Source of the DNA: DASQPR01 sp963727415
Lineage (GTDB): Bacteria > Actinomycetota > Actinomycetes > Mycobacteriales > Micromonosporaceae
DNA length: 64,000 nucleotides
Direction: 5' to 3'
NCBI GenBank assembly: GCA_963727415.1
Contig: CAVSGF010000003.1
Coordinates: 1,426,001-1,490,000, forward strand
The notes under the pieces are model-generated. The model did not search any database. It was given only the letters and a program-made list of their open reading frames with translations, and was not told where the DNA came from. Of the stretch, positions 54,847-63,397 are shown piece by piece. Made by a program: the position numbers and the translations under genes. Position 1 is the first letter of the stretch; every line of letters starts with the position of its first letter.

Positions 54847-56691
54847 TTACTCGGCGCCGAGCCGCGCCTTCAACGCATCCAGTTCGGCCCAGAGTACGCC
54901 CGGAAGCTTATCGCCGAACTTCTGGAACCATTCCGTGACCTGCGGGATCTCGGCCTTCCACTCGTCAACGTCGACACGCAGCGCGGCCGCCAGGTCCTCG
55001 GCGGGCAGATTCAGGCCGTCGACGTCGAGCGACTCGGGCGTCGGGACCGAGCCGACCGGCGTCTCGATCGCCTCCGCACGGCCTTCCAGCCGCTCCACGA
55101 TCCACTTGAGCACGCGGGAGTTCTCACCAAAACCGGGCCACAGGAAGCGGCCGTCCTCACCCCGGCGGAACCAGTTCACGTAGAAGAACTTGGGCAGCTT
55201 TTCCGGGTCCCCAGCCCCTTCGCCGGCGCCCTTGCCCATCTGGATCCAGTGGTTGAAGTAGTCGCCGGCGTTGTATCCGATGAACGGGAGCATGGCCATC
55301 GGGTCGCGACGCACGACGCCGACCTGGCCGACCGCGGCGGCTGTGGTCTCCGACGAAAGGTCGCGCCCATGTAGACGCCGTGCACCCAGTCCCGGGCCTG
55401 GGTGACCAGTGGGATCGTGGTCTTGCGGCGACCACCGAAGAGGATGGCGTCGATCGGCACGCCCTTCGGGTCCTCGTACTCGTCGGCAAGGATCGGGCAC
55501 TGCTTGATCGGGGTGCAGAACCGGCTGTTGGGGTGGCTGGACGGCTTGTCCATGTCCGGCGTCCAGTCGTTGCCGTGCCAGTCGGTCAGATGCGCCGGCG
55601 GCTCACCCATGCCTTCCCACCACACGTCGCCGTCATCGGTACGCGCAACGTTGGTGAACAGCGTGTTGCCCTTGGCCATGGTGCGCATGGCGTTCGGGTT
55701 GGTCTTGTAGTCGGTGCCCGGGGCGACCCCGAACAGGCCGTACTCCGGGTTCAGCGCGTACAGGCGACCGTCGGCGCCGAAGCGCATCCAGGCGATGTCG
55801 TCGCCAAGCGTCTCGACCTTCCAGCCCGGGACGGTCGGCTCCAGCATCGCCAGGTTGGTCTTGCCGCATGCCGACGGGAAGGCGCCGGCGACGTGGTAGA
55901 CCTTGCCCTCTGGCGAGGTGAGCTTGAGGATCAGCATGTGCTCGGCGAGCCAGCCCTCATCCCGGCCCATCACGCTCGCGATCCGCAGCGAGTAGCACTT
56001 CTTGCCAAGCAGCGAGTTGCCGCCGTACCCGGACCCGTACGACCAGATCTCCCTGGTCTCCGGGAAGTGCGAGATGTACTTCGTCTGGCTGCATGGCCAG
56101 GCCACGTCCTTGCCGCCCGGTTCGAGCGGCGCACCCACCGAGTGCAGCGCCGGCACGAAGTCGGCGTTATCGCCCATCGCCTCCAGCACCTGCGAGCCCA
56201 TGCGAGTCATGATCTTCATCGACGTGACCACGTAGGCGCTGTCTGTGATCTCCACGCCGAACATCGGATTCTCGGCGGTCAGCGGGCCCATGCAGAACGG
56301 GATGACGTACATGGTGCGGCCACGCATGCAGCCGCGGTAGAGCGCGGTCATCTCCCGCTTCATCTCGGCCGGCGCCATCCAGTTGTTCGTCGGCCCGCAG
56401 TCGGACTCGTCGACCGAGCAGATGAACGTGCGCTCCTCGACCCGGGCCACGTCGCTCGGGTCGGTGCGGGCCCAGAAGGAGTTCGGCTTGAGCTGGTCGT
56501 TAAGTCGGCACGAGCGTGCCGGCCGCGACGAGTTCGCCGGTGAGGCGATCCCACTCGGCCTCCGAGCCGTCACACCAGACGATCGAGTCCGGGGTGGTCA
56601 GGTCGGCTACCTCACGCACCCAAGCCAACAACCGGGGATGCGACGTCGGTGCGTCGGCCAGGCCGGCCGGAACAGTGGATGCTGCGGTCAT
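54847..56691 (-). CDS. pckG: GTP-dependent phosphoenolpyruvate carboxykinase (two frame breaks)
   Basis: Gluconeogenic enzyme turning oxaloacetate and GTP into PEP. GTP-type motifs are clear: LNDQLKPNSFWARTDPSDVA, YVIPFCMGPLTAENPMFGVE, and the kinase-1a P-loop AGAFPSACGKTNLAML. The N-terminal ~60 residues (ADLTTPDSIVWCDGSEAEWD), the middle, and the C-terminal ~170 (PFIGYNAGDYFNHWIQMGKG) are in three frames. An extra base near 56505 and a missing base near 55355 account for this; the net length is an exact multiple of three and gives 614 residues, the family size. Conservation on both sides of each break suggests sequence errors. The ATG at 56691 has GAGGAGAA before it. Confidence 0.92.
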
Positions 56692-56943
56692 GAGCGGTTC
56701 TCCTCGCGGTGCGACGGTGCGGGTACGCGGAACTCACGGAAGGTAACGGAGTTCCTCTCAGGGTAAACCGATTGCGAATTCTGAGGATAGTGAGAGCTTG
56801 TGAAATGTTGCACAAGCGCGCAAACAATCCTGCGAAATGCGCGGTACGGCGCGAATATCGCTGCTGAAGCGCACATTTGCGCAAGAATCAGCGGCCTTGC
56901 CGACAAGCCACGCGGCGGCTCGCTCAACGGTTACGCTCGGGGC
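56692..56943. promoter_or_regulatory. Divergent control region between pckG and a GtrA gene
   Basis: A 252-bp intergenic region that is AT-richer than the rest. Two 8-bp palindromes, TTGCACAA at 56808-56815 and TTGCGCAA at 56877-56884, lie 62 bases apart between their midpoints with related GCGCAA/TGCGAA words between them. They could be a repeated operator for a gluconeogenesis regulator; RamB sites of corynebacteria contain a similar TTGC core. The assignment is inference. Confidence 0.35.
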
Positions 56944-57465
56944 GTGTCCGATGTCGCCGACCCGACGTCACGCTCCCCCGTCGCCTCGGCGCGCGGGGTG
57001 TATGCGCGGTTCCGTCACGAAATCCATGAAGTTGGTAAATTCGGGACGGTCGGTGCGATCGCTTTTGTCATTGACGCGATCGTATTCAATCTATTTCGCG
57101 TTGAGTTCGACGTCGGTTACGCATGGTCGGCAGTCATTTCCACGACCGTTTCGGCGACCGCGGCATTTATCGGAAATCGCATGTGGACATGGCGCGACCG
57201 GTCGTCCAGCAGCCTCCACCGGGAGTACCTACTATACGCGTTCTTCAACGCCGTCGGCCTCGCGATCTCGCTGGCCTGCCTATGGATCAGCCACGACCTG
57301 CTTGGCCACTGGCAGCCTGCGATATTCCAGAGCGTGCTCGCGGACAACATCTCCAAGTACGGTTTCGGCCTGGTCCTGGGCACCGCATTCCGGTTCTGGT
57401 CGTACCGGCGATACGTCTTCACCGCGATCGGAACCGGCACCGGCCCCGATCGCGACGATCAGTAA
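56944..57465 (+). CDS. GtrA-family membrane protein, first copy
   Basis: A 173-residue GtrA/DPMS-type protein with four spans: FGTVGAIAFVIDAIVFNLF, AWSAVISTTVSATAAFIGNR, YAFFNAVGLAISLACLWI and YGFGLVLGTAFRFWSYRRYV. The pattern NRMWTWRDR between spans 2 and 3 is a GtrA hallmark. GtrA proteins help move lipid-linked sugars or flip bactoprenol-bound residues; the partner here is unknown. The GTG at 56944 is preceded by a weak ribosome site. Divergent from pckG. Confidence 0.87.
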   Translation: MSDVADPTSRSPVASARGVYARFRHEIHEVGKFGTVGAIAFVIDAIVFNLFRVEFDVGYAWSAVISTTVSATAAFIGNRMWTWRDRSSSSLHREYLLYAFFNAVGLAISLACLWISHDLLGHWQPAIFQSVLADNISKYGFGLVLGTAFRFWSYRRYVFTAIGTGTGPDRDDQ

Positions 57466-57704
57466 CCGTCGGGGACGGGTGGCCGTCGGCGGGTGCCCCC
57501 GCGCCGGGCACGAGTTGCCCGGACCCAAGGCAGGTTGCCGCGCCTTTGGCCTTGGTGTTTGTTCCCAGGCTCAGCAGCGGGTATCGACGCCATGTCGAAC
57601 CACTCACGACGGACCGTCGAACCCAGCTGTGAGTTGGGCGTCAGTTGGATCGCGTAGTCGGGCGAGCGCGTGCATCCTGCCCAAACCTCCCGTACTGTGG
57701 CCGG

Positions 57705-58403
57705 GTGCGCCTACTCCGGATGATCCCCGAGCGGCAGCTGCGGCTGCTGCGGGAACTCACCGCATTCGGGTTCGCTGGCGTGATCAACACCGCGCTCGGG
57801 TTCGCGGTATTCAACTGGCTGCTCGGGCTCGGCTCGATGACCGCCAACGCGATCTCCACAGCCGTGGCCACGGGATCATCGTTCGTGCTCAACCGCTACG
57901 TAACCTACCGTCACCGGCCGCGCACCGCGCTGCGCCGGGAACTGCCGCTTTTCGCCCTGTTCAATCTGGTCGGCCTCGGCATTCAGCAACTGGTGATGTG
58001 GGGTGGCAAGTGGGCGTTCGGCCTGGCCGAGACCGACCGGCTCGCGCTCAACATGGTCCGGATGGGCAGCGTCGCGATTGGCACCGTGTTCCTGCTGCTG
58101 ACCTACCGGACGTTCGTCTTCAAGAAGGGCCCGGCCGAGGCGCCGATCTCCGCCGAGCTGCCGATCCCGGTCGAACTCAGTCACGGTGGCGACCCGAGCT
58201 CCGTACCCGTTGGTCCTGGGACCGCGGAACCCGCTGCCGAGCCGGCCGACCCGGTCACGATGAGCGCCACCGCCGGCCTCACCCCGGCCGACTTCGAGGC
58301 GATCACGGTGCCCCTCGATACCGTGTCGATCGATGCCGAGTGGGAACTCGACGAGTTGCTCGAAGCGGACAGTGACGTCGCGCCCGTACGCTCAAGACTG
58401 TGA
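57705..58403 (+). CDS. GtrA-family membrane protein, second copy, with acidic tail
   Basis: A 232-residue protein. Residues 10-140 form the four-span GtrA domain (ELTAFGFAGVINTALGFAVF, FVLNRYVTYRHRPRT, FNLVGLGIQQLVMW, GTVFLLLTYRTFVFK). A ~90-residue hydrophilic tail follows, rich in Pro, Glu and Ala, ending WELDELLEADSDVAPV; this tail is absent from the first copy. Sequence identity between the two copies is low beyond the family core. The GTG at 57705 is chosen; an ATG at 57720 is also possible. The stop overlaps the next start by 4 bases (GTGA). Confidence 0.85.
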   Translation: MRLLRMIPERQLRLLRELTAFGFAGVINTALGFAVFNWLLGLGSMTANAISTAVATGSSFVLNRYVTYRHRPRTALRRELPLFALFNLVGLGIQQLVMWGGKWAFGLAETDRLALNMVRMGSVAIGTVFLLLTYRTFVFKKGPAEAPISAELPIPVELSHGGDPSSVPVGPGTAEPAAEPADPVTMSATAGLTPADFEAITVPLDTVSIDAEWELDELLEADSDVAPVRSRL

Positions 58404-58885
58404 TCCGTTCCGGTACCGGTGAACCCGCCACCCTTTACTTCGAAGACCTCACTCCCGGCCGCCAGTTCGACCTGGGCACGATCCTGATCGATCAGGACGA
58501 CATGATCGCGTACGCGCGGCGGTTCGACCCGCAGTGGTACCACATTGACGCTCAAGCAGCCGCTGCGAGCGAGTACGGCGGCGTGATCGCCAGCGGGTTC
58601 TACACGATCAGCCTGTTCATGCGGGCGTACGTCGAGCATGTGCTGTCCCGCGCGGCCGCCGCCGCGTCTCCCGGCCTGGAGGAGCTGCGCTGGCGCGCGC
58701 CGGTGTATGCCGGCGACAAGATCGCAATCCGGCTGGACGTGCTGGACGCGGCCGAATCCGCGACCAAGCCGGGCCTCGGTACCGTGACTCTGGCCGCCAC
58801 CATGACCCGCGTGAACGACGACCGGGTGGTACTGCGCACACAATTTCGGGGATGGTTCCACAAGCGGCTTGAAGACCCCCAATGA
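58400..58885 (+). CDS. MaoC-family hot-dog dehydratase
   Basis: A 161-residue protein of the (R)-specific enoyl-CoA hydratase/MaoC fold: LYFEDLTPGRQFDLGTILID, FDPQWYHIDAQAAAASEYGG and GVIASGFYTISLFMRAYVEH. The core Asp/His pair is in D-P-Q-x-Y-H-x-D. The substrate is some enoyl-acyl thioester, not specified. It starts inside the stop of the GtrA gene and ends before a perfect 16-bp hairpin. Confidence 0.87.
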   Translation: MIRSGTGEPATLYFEDLTPGRQFDLGTILIDQDDMIAYARRFDPQWYHIDAQAAAASEYGGVIASGFYTISLFMRAYVEHVLSRAAAAASPGLEELRWRAPVYAGDKIAIRLDVLDAAESATKPGLGTVTLAATMTRVNDDRVVLRTQFRGWFHKRLEDPQ

Positions 58886-58889
58886 CCGC

Positions 58890-58925
58890 GAAGGCGTTGC
58901 CACGCTCACGCGTGGCAACGCCTTC
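58890..58925. terminator. Terminator between the MaoC and PH-domain genes
   Basis: A perfect 16-bp stem (GAAGGCGTTGCCACGC at 58890-58905, complement at 58910-58925) with a TCAC loop, between convergent stop codons. Confidence 0.82.
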
Positions 58926-58947
58926 GTCATCCCGGGTCGGGATCCGA

Positions 58948-59496
58948 TCAGCTGGTCAGCGTTTGGGTGTCGCCATCATTGGCGGCCTCATGCTCGCGCG
59001 GCTGGCGTTCGTTGCGGTTCTCCGTGTCGTCGTCGACGAGCGCGTATAGCTGGCTCTGCACCCGCTCGACGTGCGGGATGTCGCGAAGCACGACCTGGCC
59101 GTGCTCGCCGGCGGATTCGATGGTCAGCACGCCGGTGCCCAGCAGGCGTTCGAAGAACGAGTGGTGGAACGACACGTCGTTGACCCGGTCGAGCGGGATG
59201 TCCCGGCCATCGCGGGAGAACACGCCCTCACGCATGATGATGCGCTCGGTGGTGAACACGTAGTGGACGGCACGCCACTTCATGAACGGCCACAGGCAGA
59301 ACCAGACGAACGCGACGAGCCCGAGCGCGCCCACGATCATCAAGACGATGCCGCTGCTGATGAAGACCCACGTGGCGATGATGGCGGCCAGGATCAGGAT
59401 GAGCACCGCGACCGGGCGGACCATCGCCTTCCAGTGCGGGTGCAGGTGCATGACCACCCGCTCGCCGTCAATCAGCACGCTCTCCGGAAAACCCAC
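58948..59496 (-). CDS. PH-domain (YdbT-like) membrane protein
   Basis: A 182-residue protein: GERVVMHLHPHWKAMVRPVA, two spans (AVLILILAAIIATWVFIS and IVLMIVGALGLVAFVWFCLW), then a bacterial PH domain (YVFTTERIIMREGVFSRDGR, RVNDVSFHHSFFERLLGTG). The PH domain faces the cytoplasm; the C-terminal tail is polar and acidic. The GTG at 59496 has AGGAGG 5 bases upstream. The pairing with birA on the same side is conserved in Mycobacterium (Rv3278c/Rv3279c). Confidence 0.87.
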   Translation of the reverse strand: MGFPESVLIDGERVVMHLHPHWKAMVRPVAVLILILAAIIATWVFISSGIVLMIVGALGLVAFVWFCLWPFMKWRAVHYVFTTERIIMREGVFSRDGRDIPLDRVNDVSFHHSFFERLLGTGVLTIESAGEHGQVVLRDIPHVERVQSQLYALVDDDTENRNERQPREHEAANDGDTQTLTS

Positions 59497-59647
59497 GCCA
59501 ACCTCCTCGGTTGTCTGACGTACCGAATGCGGGTACTCCCGAAGAAGTAGCCCAGCCAAAGTCACTTGTCCGCGACGACGGTAGCGGAGCGGCACCAGAC
59601 TTCGCGCTCCACCGAACGTGCTTGAGTTTGCGCGCAGGTGGACGACA

Positions 59648-60478
59648 TCAGTCGGCGCGCAGGTGAACGACGTCCCCGGCCGCCACGGCGCGGGCGCCGA
59701 CCACAATCCGGCCCTCGTCGTCCACGCCGGTCACCAGACCGGTGACCTCGTCCCCGGACGGCATCGACACCCGGACACGGGCACCGATGGTGGCGCAATG
59801 GATCCGATACGCATCGAGCAGACCGCTGCCAACCGGGTCGCCACCGGCATCGCGCCATCTGGCGTACCACGATTCGATGGCGCGCGCGATCGCACGTACC
59901 AGCGGGTCGCGATCCACGCAAGACGAGCCGGCCAGTTGCAGGCTGGTCGCGTCGGGACGGGGCAGCTCATCGGCCCGTACCGTCACGTTGAGGCCGATGC
60001 CGACAACGACGGCTCCGTCCCCGACCGACTCGGCCAGGATTCCGGCGCATTTGCGCTGGCCGATCAGCAGGTCGTTGGGCCACTTGAGGACCGCGTCGAC
60101 ATCGCCGAGCCGGCGTACCGCCTCAACCAGCGCCACACCCGCCAGGAGCGGGAGGAAGCCGTACCGGCTGGGCGGGACCGCCGGCCAACCGCTGGCCGCG
60201 CCGCCCGGCCGGAGCAGCACGCTCATCGCGATGCCGGCACGCGGCGGTGACTGCCACCGCCGGTCCAGCCGGCCGCGGCCCCGGGTCTGCTCGTCCGCGA
60301 CGATCAGCAGCCCCTCTGGCTGTCCGTGGGTTGCCGCGGCCCCGGCGTCCGCGTTGGTTGAGCCGGTGCTCGCCAGGTACCGCACATCGGTCCAGAGACC
60401 TCCGGGCCGCATCAGGGCCCGCCGGAGGGCGGTCTCGTGCAGTGGTGGTCGATCCAGATCCGAGTACGGCGAACTCAC
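59648..60478 (-). CDS. birA: Biotin-[acetyl-CoA-carboxylase] ligase
   Basis: A 276-residue class I biotin ligase without the N-terminal DNA-binding domain. Motifs: STGSTNADAGAAA, biotin/ATP loop TRGRGRLDRRWQSPP, LKWPNDLLIG and CAGILAES. It attaches biotin to carboxylase alpha subunits and is beside accD5/accE5, which are carboxylase subunits. GTG start at 60478. Confidence 0.94.
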   Translation of the reverse strand: MSSPYSDLDRPPLHETALRRALMRPGGLWTDVRYLASTGSTNADAGAAATHGQPEGLLIVADEQTRGRGRLDRRWQSPPRAGIAMSVLLRPGGAASGWPAVPPSRYGFLPLLAGVALVEAVRRLGDVDAVLKWPNDLLIGQRKCAGILAESVGDGAVVVGIGLNVTVRADELPRPDATSLQLAGSSCVDRDPLVRAIARAIESWYARWRDAGGDPVGSGLLDAYRIHCATIGARVRVSMPSGDEVTGLVTGVDDEGRIVVGARAVAAGDVVHLRAD

Positions 60479-60532
60479 CTCGTCACATTAGGCCGCGACG
60501 CGCGAGCCGGGTCGCGCGAGACCCGGCCAGGG

Positions 60533-60587
60533 CTTGCGCGGGCCTTGCGCGGGCCTTGCGCGGGCCTTGCGCGGGCCTTGCGCTGGC
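60533..60587 (+). repeat. Five tandem 11-bp repeats
   Basis: Five units of CTTGCGCGGGC (the last with a single change, CTTGCGCTGGC) run from 60533 to 60587, followed by degenerate CCTGCCGCTGG. They lie upstream of birA on the complementary strand and before the palindromic element, within the 283-bp birA-accD5 gap. Confidence 0.88.
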
Positions 60588-60604
60588 CCTGCCGCTGGTC
60601 GGGA

Positions 60605-60700
60605 GCATCATGATCGAGTGCGGCAATAGGTGCACGATCCGGTGCGTCCGACGTCGCCATAGCGCGTCCGGCGCTCAAGATCACGTACTTGATCATGGAG
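60605..60700. repeat. Dispersed palindromic element, copy 2
   Basis: A ~96-bp element that on the minus strand matches the copy at 22300-22382: ACTCCATGATCAAGT at its beginning (60700-60686), then ATCTTGAGCGCC and CGCTATGGCGAC, ending with GCACTCGATCATGATG at the other end. The terminal repeat is less exact here than in copy 1. No coding capacity. Confidence 0.8.
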
Positions 60701-60761
60701 TGGGGCGGCACACATCGGCTCGGATGTTAATGATCACTAAGTGCCTCGATACCATGGCGCC

Positions 60762-62360
60762 GTGACCGGGCAGATCGAAGAAGAGACGAACATCCACACC
60801 ACGGCCGGAAAGCTCGCCGACCACCAGCGGCGGATCGGCGAGGCGGTACACGCCGGTTCGGCTCGCGGGGTGCAAAAGCAGCACTCACGCGGCAAGAAGA
60901 CCGCTCGGGAACGCATCGAGATGCTGCTCGACGAGGGTTCGTTCGTCGAGCTCGACGAGTTCGCCCGACACCGGTCGACCAACTTCGGCCTGGAAGCGAC
61001 CCGGCCGTACGGCGATGGCGTGGTGACCGGGTACGGCACTGTGGACGGCCGGCCGATCTGCGTATTCGCGCAGGACTTCACGATCTTCGGCGGTTCGCTC
61101 GGTGAGGTGTTCGGCGAGAAGATCGTCAAGGTCATGGACATGGCGATGAAGACCGGGTGCCCGGTGGTCGGGATCAACGACTCGGGCGGAGCACGCATCC
61201 AGGAAGGCGTGGTCTCGCTCGGTCTCTATGGCGAGATCTTCTTCCGGAACGTCCGCGCGTCCGGCGTGATCCCGCAAATCTCGCTGATCATGGGGCCATG
61301 CGCCGGCGGCGCGGTCTACTCCCCGGCCGTCACCGACTTCACCGTGATGGTGGACAAGACCTCGCACATGTTCATCACCGGGCCAGACGTCATCAAGACG
61401 GTGACCGGTGAGGACGTCGCAATGGAAGACCTCGGTGGAGCACGCACCCACAACACCAAGTCCGGCAACGCCCACTACCTGGCCAGCGACGAGGACGACG
61501 CGATCGAGTACGTCAAGACGCTGCTGTCGTTCCTGCCGTCGAACAACCTGGACGAGCCGGTGGTGTTCCCGGCCACGGCCGACATCGACGTCAACGACGA
61601 TGACCTGGCCCTGGACGCCCTGATCCCGGACTCGCCCAATCAGCCGTACGACATGCATCAGGTGGTTGAGGCCGTCCTCGACGACGGCGACTTCCTGGAA
61701 ATCCACGCGCTATACGCCCAGAACATCCTCGTCGGCTTCGGTCGCGTCGAGGGCCACCCGGTCGGCGTGGTCGCCAACCAGCCCATGCACCTGGCCGGCT
61801 GCCTGGACATCGCGGCCTCGGAAAAGGCGGCGCGGTTCGTGCGTACCTGCGACGCCTTCAACATCCCGGTACTGACGTTCGTGGACGTGCCCGGCTTCCT
61901 GCCCGGCACCGGCCAGGAGTGGGACGGAATCATCCGGCGCGGCGCCAAGCTGATCTACGCATACGCCGAGGCCACGGTTCCCAAGATCACGGTGATCACC
62001 CGGAAGTCGTACGGTGGCGCGTACGACGTCATGGGCTCCAAGCACATGGGAGCGGACCTCAACTTCGCCTGGCCCACCGCCCAGATCGCGGTCATGGGCG
62101 CGCAGGGAGCGGTCAACATCCTGTACCGATCCGAACTGCGCGAGGCCGCGGCGGCCGGCACCGAACAGCAGCGGCGGTCCGAACTGATCGAGGAATACGA
62201 GGACACACTGGTCAATCCGTACGTGGCGGCCGAGCGCGGGTACATGGATTCGGTGATCGCGCCGTCGGCGACCCGTTCGCAGGTGATACGCGGGATGCGG
62301 CTTCTGCGCAACAAGCGGGACACGTTGCCGCCGAAGAAGCACGGCAACATCCCGCTGTGA
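60762..62360 (+). CDS. accD5: Acyl-CoA carboxylase beta subunit, AccD5 type
   Basis: Carboxyltransferase subunit of about 532 residues that moves CO2 from biotin to propionyl-CoA (or acetyl-CoA). Two crotonase-like halves: KTGCPVVGINDSGGARIQEG, RNVRASGVIPQISLIMGPCA and GGAVYSPAVTDFTVMVDKTS in the first; DVPGFLPGTGQEWDGIIRRG and KSYGGAYDVMGSKHMGADLN in the second. The oxyanion-hole glycines (GG-A and YGGAYDVM) are intact. Start: GTG at 60762 (VTGQIEEETNIHTTAG); a GTG at 60741 is also in frame. The order birA / accD5-accE5-maf is the same as in Mycobacterium. Confidence 0.95.
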   Translation: MTGQIEEETNIHTTAGKLADHQRRIGEAVHAGSARGVQKQHSRGKKTARERIEMLLDEGSFVELDEFARHRSTNFGLEATRPYGDGVVTGYGTVDGRPICVFAQDFTIFGGSLGEVFGEKIVKVMDMAMKTGCPVVGINDSGGARIQEGVVSLGLYGEIFFRNVRASGVIPQISLIMGPCAGGAVYSPAVTDFTVMVDKTSHMFITGPDVIKTVTGEDVAMEDLGGARTHNTKSGNAHYLASDEDDAIEYVKTLLSFLPSNNLDEPVVFPATADIDVNDDDLALDALIPDSPNQPYDMHQVVEAVLDDGDFLEIHALYAQNILVGFGRVEGHPVGVVANQPMHLAGCLDIAASEKAARFVRTCDAFNIPVLTFVDVPGFLPGTGQEWDGIIRRGAKLIYAYAEATVPKITVITRKSYGGAYDVMGSKHMGADLNFAWPTAQIAVMGAQGAVNILYRSELREAAAAGTEQQRRSELIEEYEDTLVNPYVAAERGYMDSVIAPSATRSQVIRGMRLLRNKRDTLPPKKHGNIPL

Positions 62361-62424
62361 TCGCGGCCGCGACCGCAGAAGCGAACAGCCAGCTTGCCAG
62401 ACCAGCAAAGAGTAGGTCACCGAC

Positions 62425-62535
62425 ATGCGCAGACTCATCATCACCGAGAGCAGCGGCCTAGATGGCCATCTGACCGAGGAGATCGTGACGCTCAAGGCGC
62501 TGGAATACCAGCCGAACGGAGACGGCGATGCCTGA
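62425..62535 (+). CDS. Candidate 36-aa protein between accD5 and accE5
   Basis: A short frame from the ATG at 62425 reads MRRLIITESSGLDGHLTEEI then VTLKALEYQPNGDGDA. The composition (acidic, beta-then-helix) is more protein-like than average shadow sequence, and its last 8 bases overlap the accE5 start, a position expected for translational coupling. It has no recognised family, and only a weak AGG precedes it. It could be a leader peptide for accE5 or a remnant. Confidence 0.4.
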   Translation: MRRLIITESSGLDGHLTEEIVTLKALEYQPNGDGDA

Positions 62536-62743
62536 CGAGCCGTTCTTCCGGGTCGTGTCCGGCGCCCCGACACCAGAGGAACTCGCCGCGATCGTCGGCG
62601 TGCTGTGGGCCCGCCGCCAGGCCGCCGCGGCGGCCGGTGCTGCCCGGAAACGGGTACCGAGAAGTGCGTGGAAGGCGAGCGCCGCCCCGCTTGCCGGGCG
62701 GCTGCCGGCCCCTGGTCCCGGCGCCTGGGTGTCTGCCCGATGA
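62528..62743 (+). CDS. accE5: Acyl-CoA carboxylase epsilon subunit
   Basis: A 71-residue small subunit of actinobacterial acyl-CoA carboxylases. The pattern PFFRVVSGAPTPEELAAIVG then VLWARRQAAAAA is the PF13822 core, followed by a basic Ala/Pro tail (SAWKASAAPLAGRLPAPGPG). It strengthens the AccA3-AccD5 complex in relatives. GGAG precedes the ATG at 62528. Its stop overlaps the start of maf (ATGA). Confidence 0.9.
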   Translation: MPDEPFFRVVSGAPTPEELAAIVGVLWARRQAAAAAGAARKRVPRSAWKASAAPLAGRLPAPGPGAWVSAR

Positions 62744-63372
62744 TCGGTCGTCCCCGGCTGCTGCTCGCCTCGCAGAGCCCGGCTCGCCTGAGGCTGCTCA
62801 ACTCCGCGGGTATCGACGCCGAGGTGATGGTCAGCGGCGTCGACGAGAGTGCGGTGTCGGCCACCCGGGCCGACACGCTGTCCTTGGTGCTGGCAAGGAT
62901 GAAGGCCGAGGCGGTAGCCGGGCGGTTGCGCAACTCCGATCGATCGGCCGACCACTTGCTGGTAGTCGGCTGCGACTCGGTACTCGAACTGGACGGCGAG
63001 ATCCTCGGCAAGCCGGACGGACCGTGCGATGCCGTCCGGCGCTGGGAGAAGATGCGCGGGCGCGTGGGTGTCCTGCACACCGGCCATTGCCTGATCAACC
63101 TGCGGACCGGGTCGCACACCGAGGCGACGGCCTCCACGTCGGTGACGTTCGCGGACGTGACGGACGCGGAGATCGCGGCCTACGTAGCCTCCGGCGAGCC
63201 GCTCAACGTCGCGGGCGCGTTCACCATCGACGGACTCGGCAGCCCATTCGTCGCGGAGATCAGGGGCGACCACACCAACGTCATCGGCCTGTCCATGCCG
63301 CTCCTGCGCCGGCTGCTCGCGACGCAGGACGTGGCGATCACCGATCTGTGGCGCACCAGCGCGATGGCCTGA
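62740..63372 (+). CDS. maf: Maf-family nucleotide pyrophosphatase
   Basis: A 210-residue Maf/YhdE-type protein: RPRLLLASQSPARLRLLNSA (the S-x-S-P-R/A-R phosphate motif), VVGCDSVLELDGEILGKPD with catalytic Asp, and INGAF-equivalent NVAGAFTIDGLGSPFV. Maf proteins hydrolyse modified or non-canonical nucleoside triphosphates such as m5UTP and dTTP. ATG at 62740 overlaps the accE5 stop, making accD5-accE5-maf one transcription unit. Confidence 0.93.
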   Translation: MIGRPRLLLASQSPARLRLLNSAGIDAEVMVSGVDESAVSATRADTLSLVLARMKAEAVAGRLRNSDRSADHLLVVGCDSVLELDGEILGKPDGPCDAVRRWEKMRGRVGVLHTGHCLINLRTGSHTEATASTSVTFADVTDAEIAAYVASGEPLNVAGAFTIDGLGSPFVAEIRGDHTNVIGLSMPLLRRLLATQDVAITDLWRTSAMA

Positions 63373-63397
63373 GGCTGGCCACCGGGCGGCCATCCGT

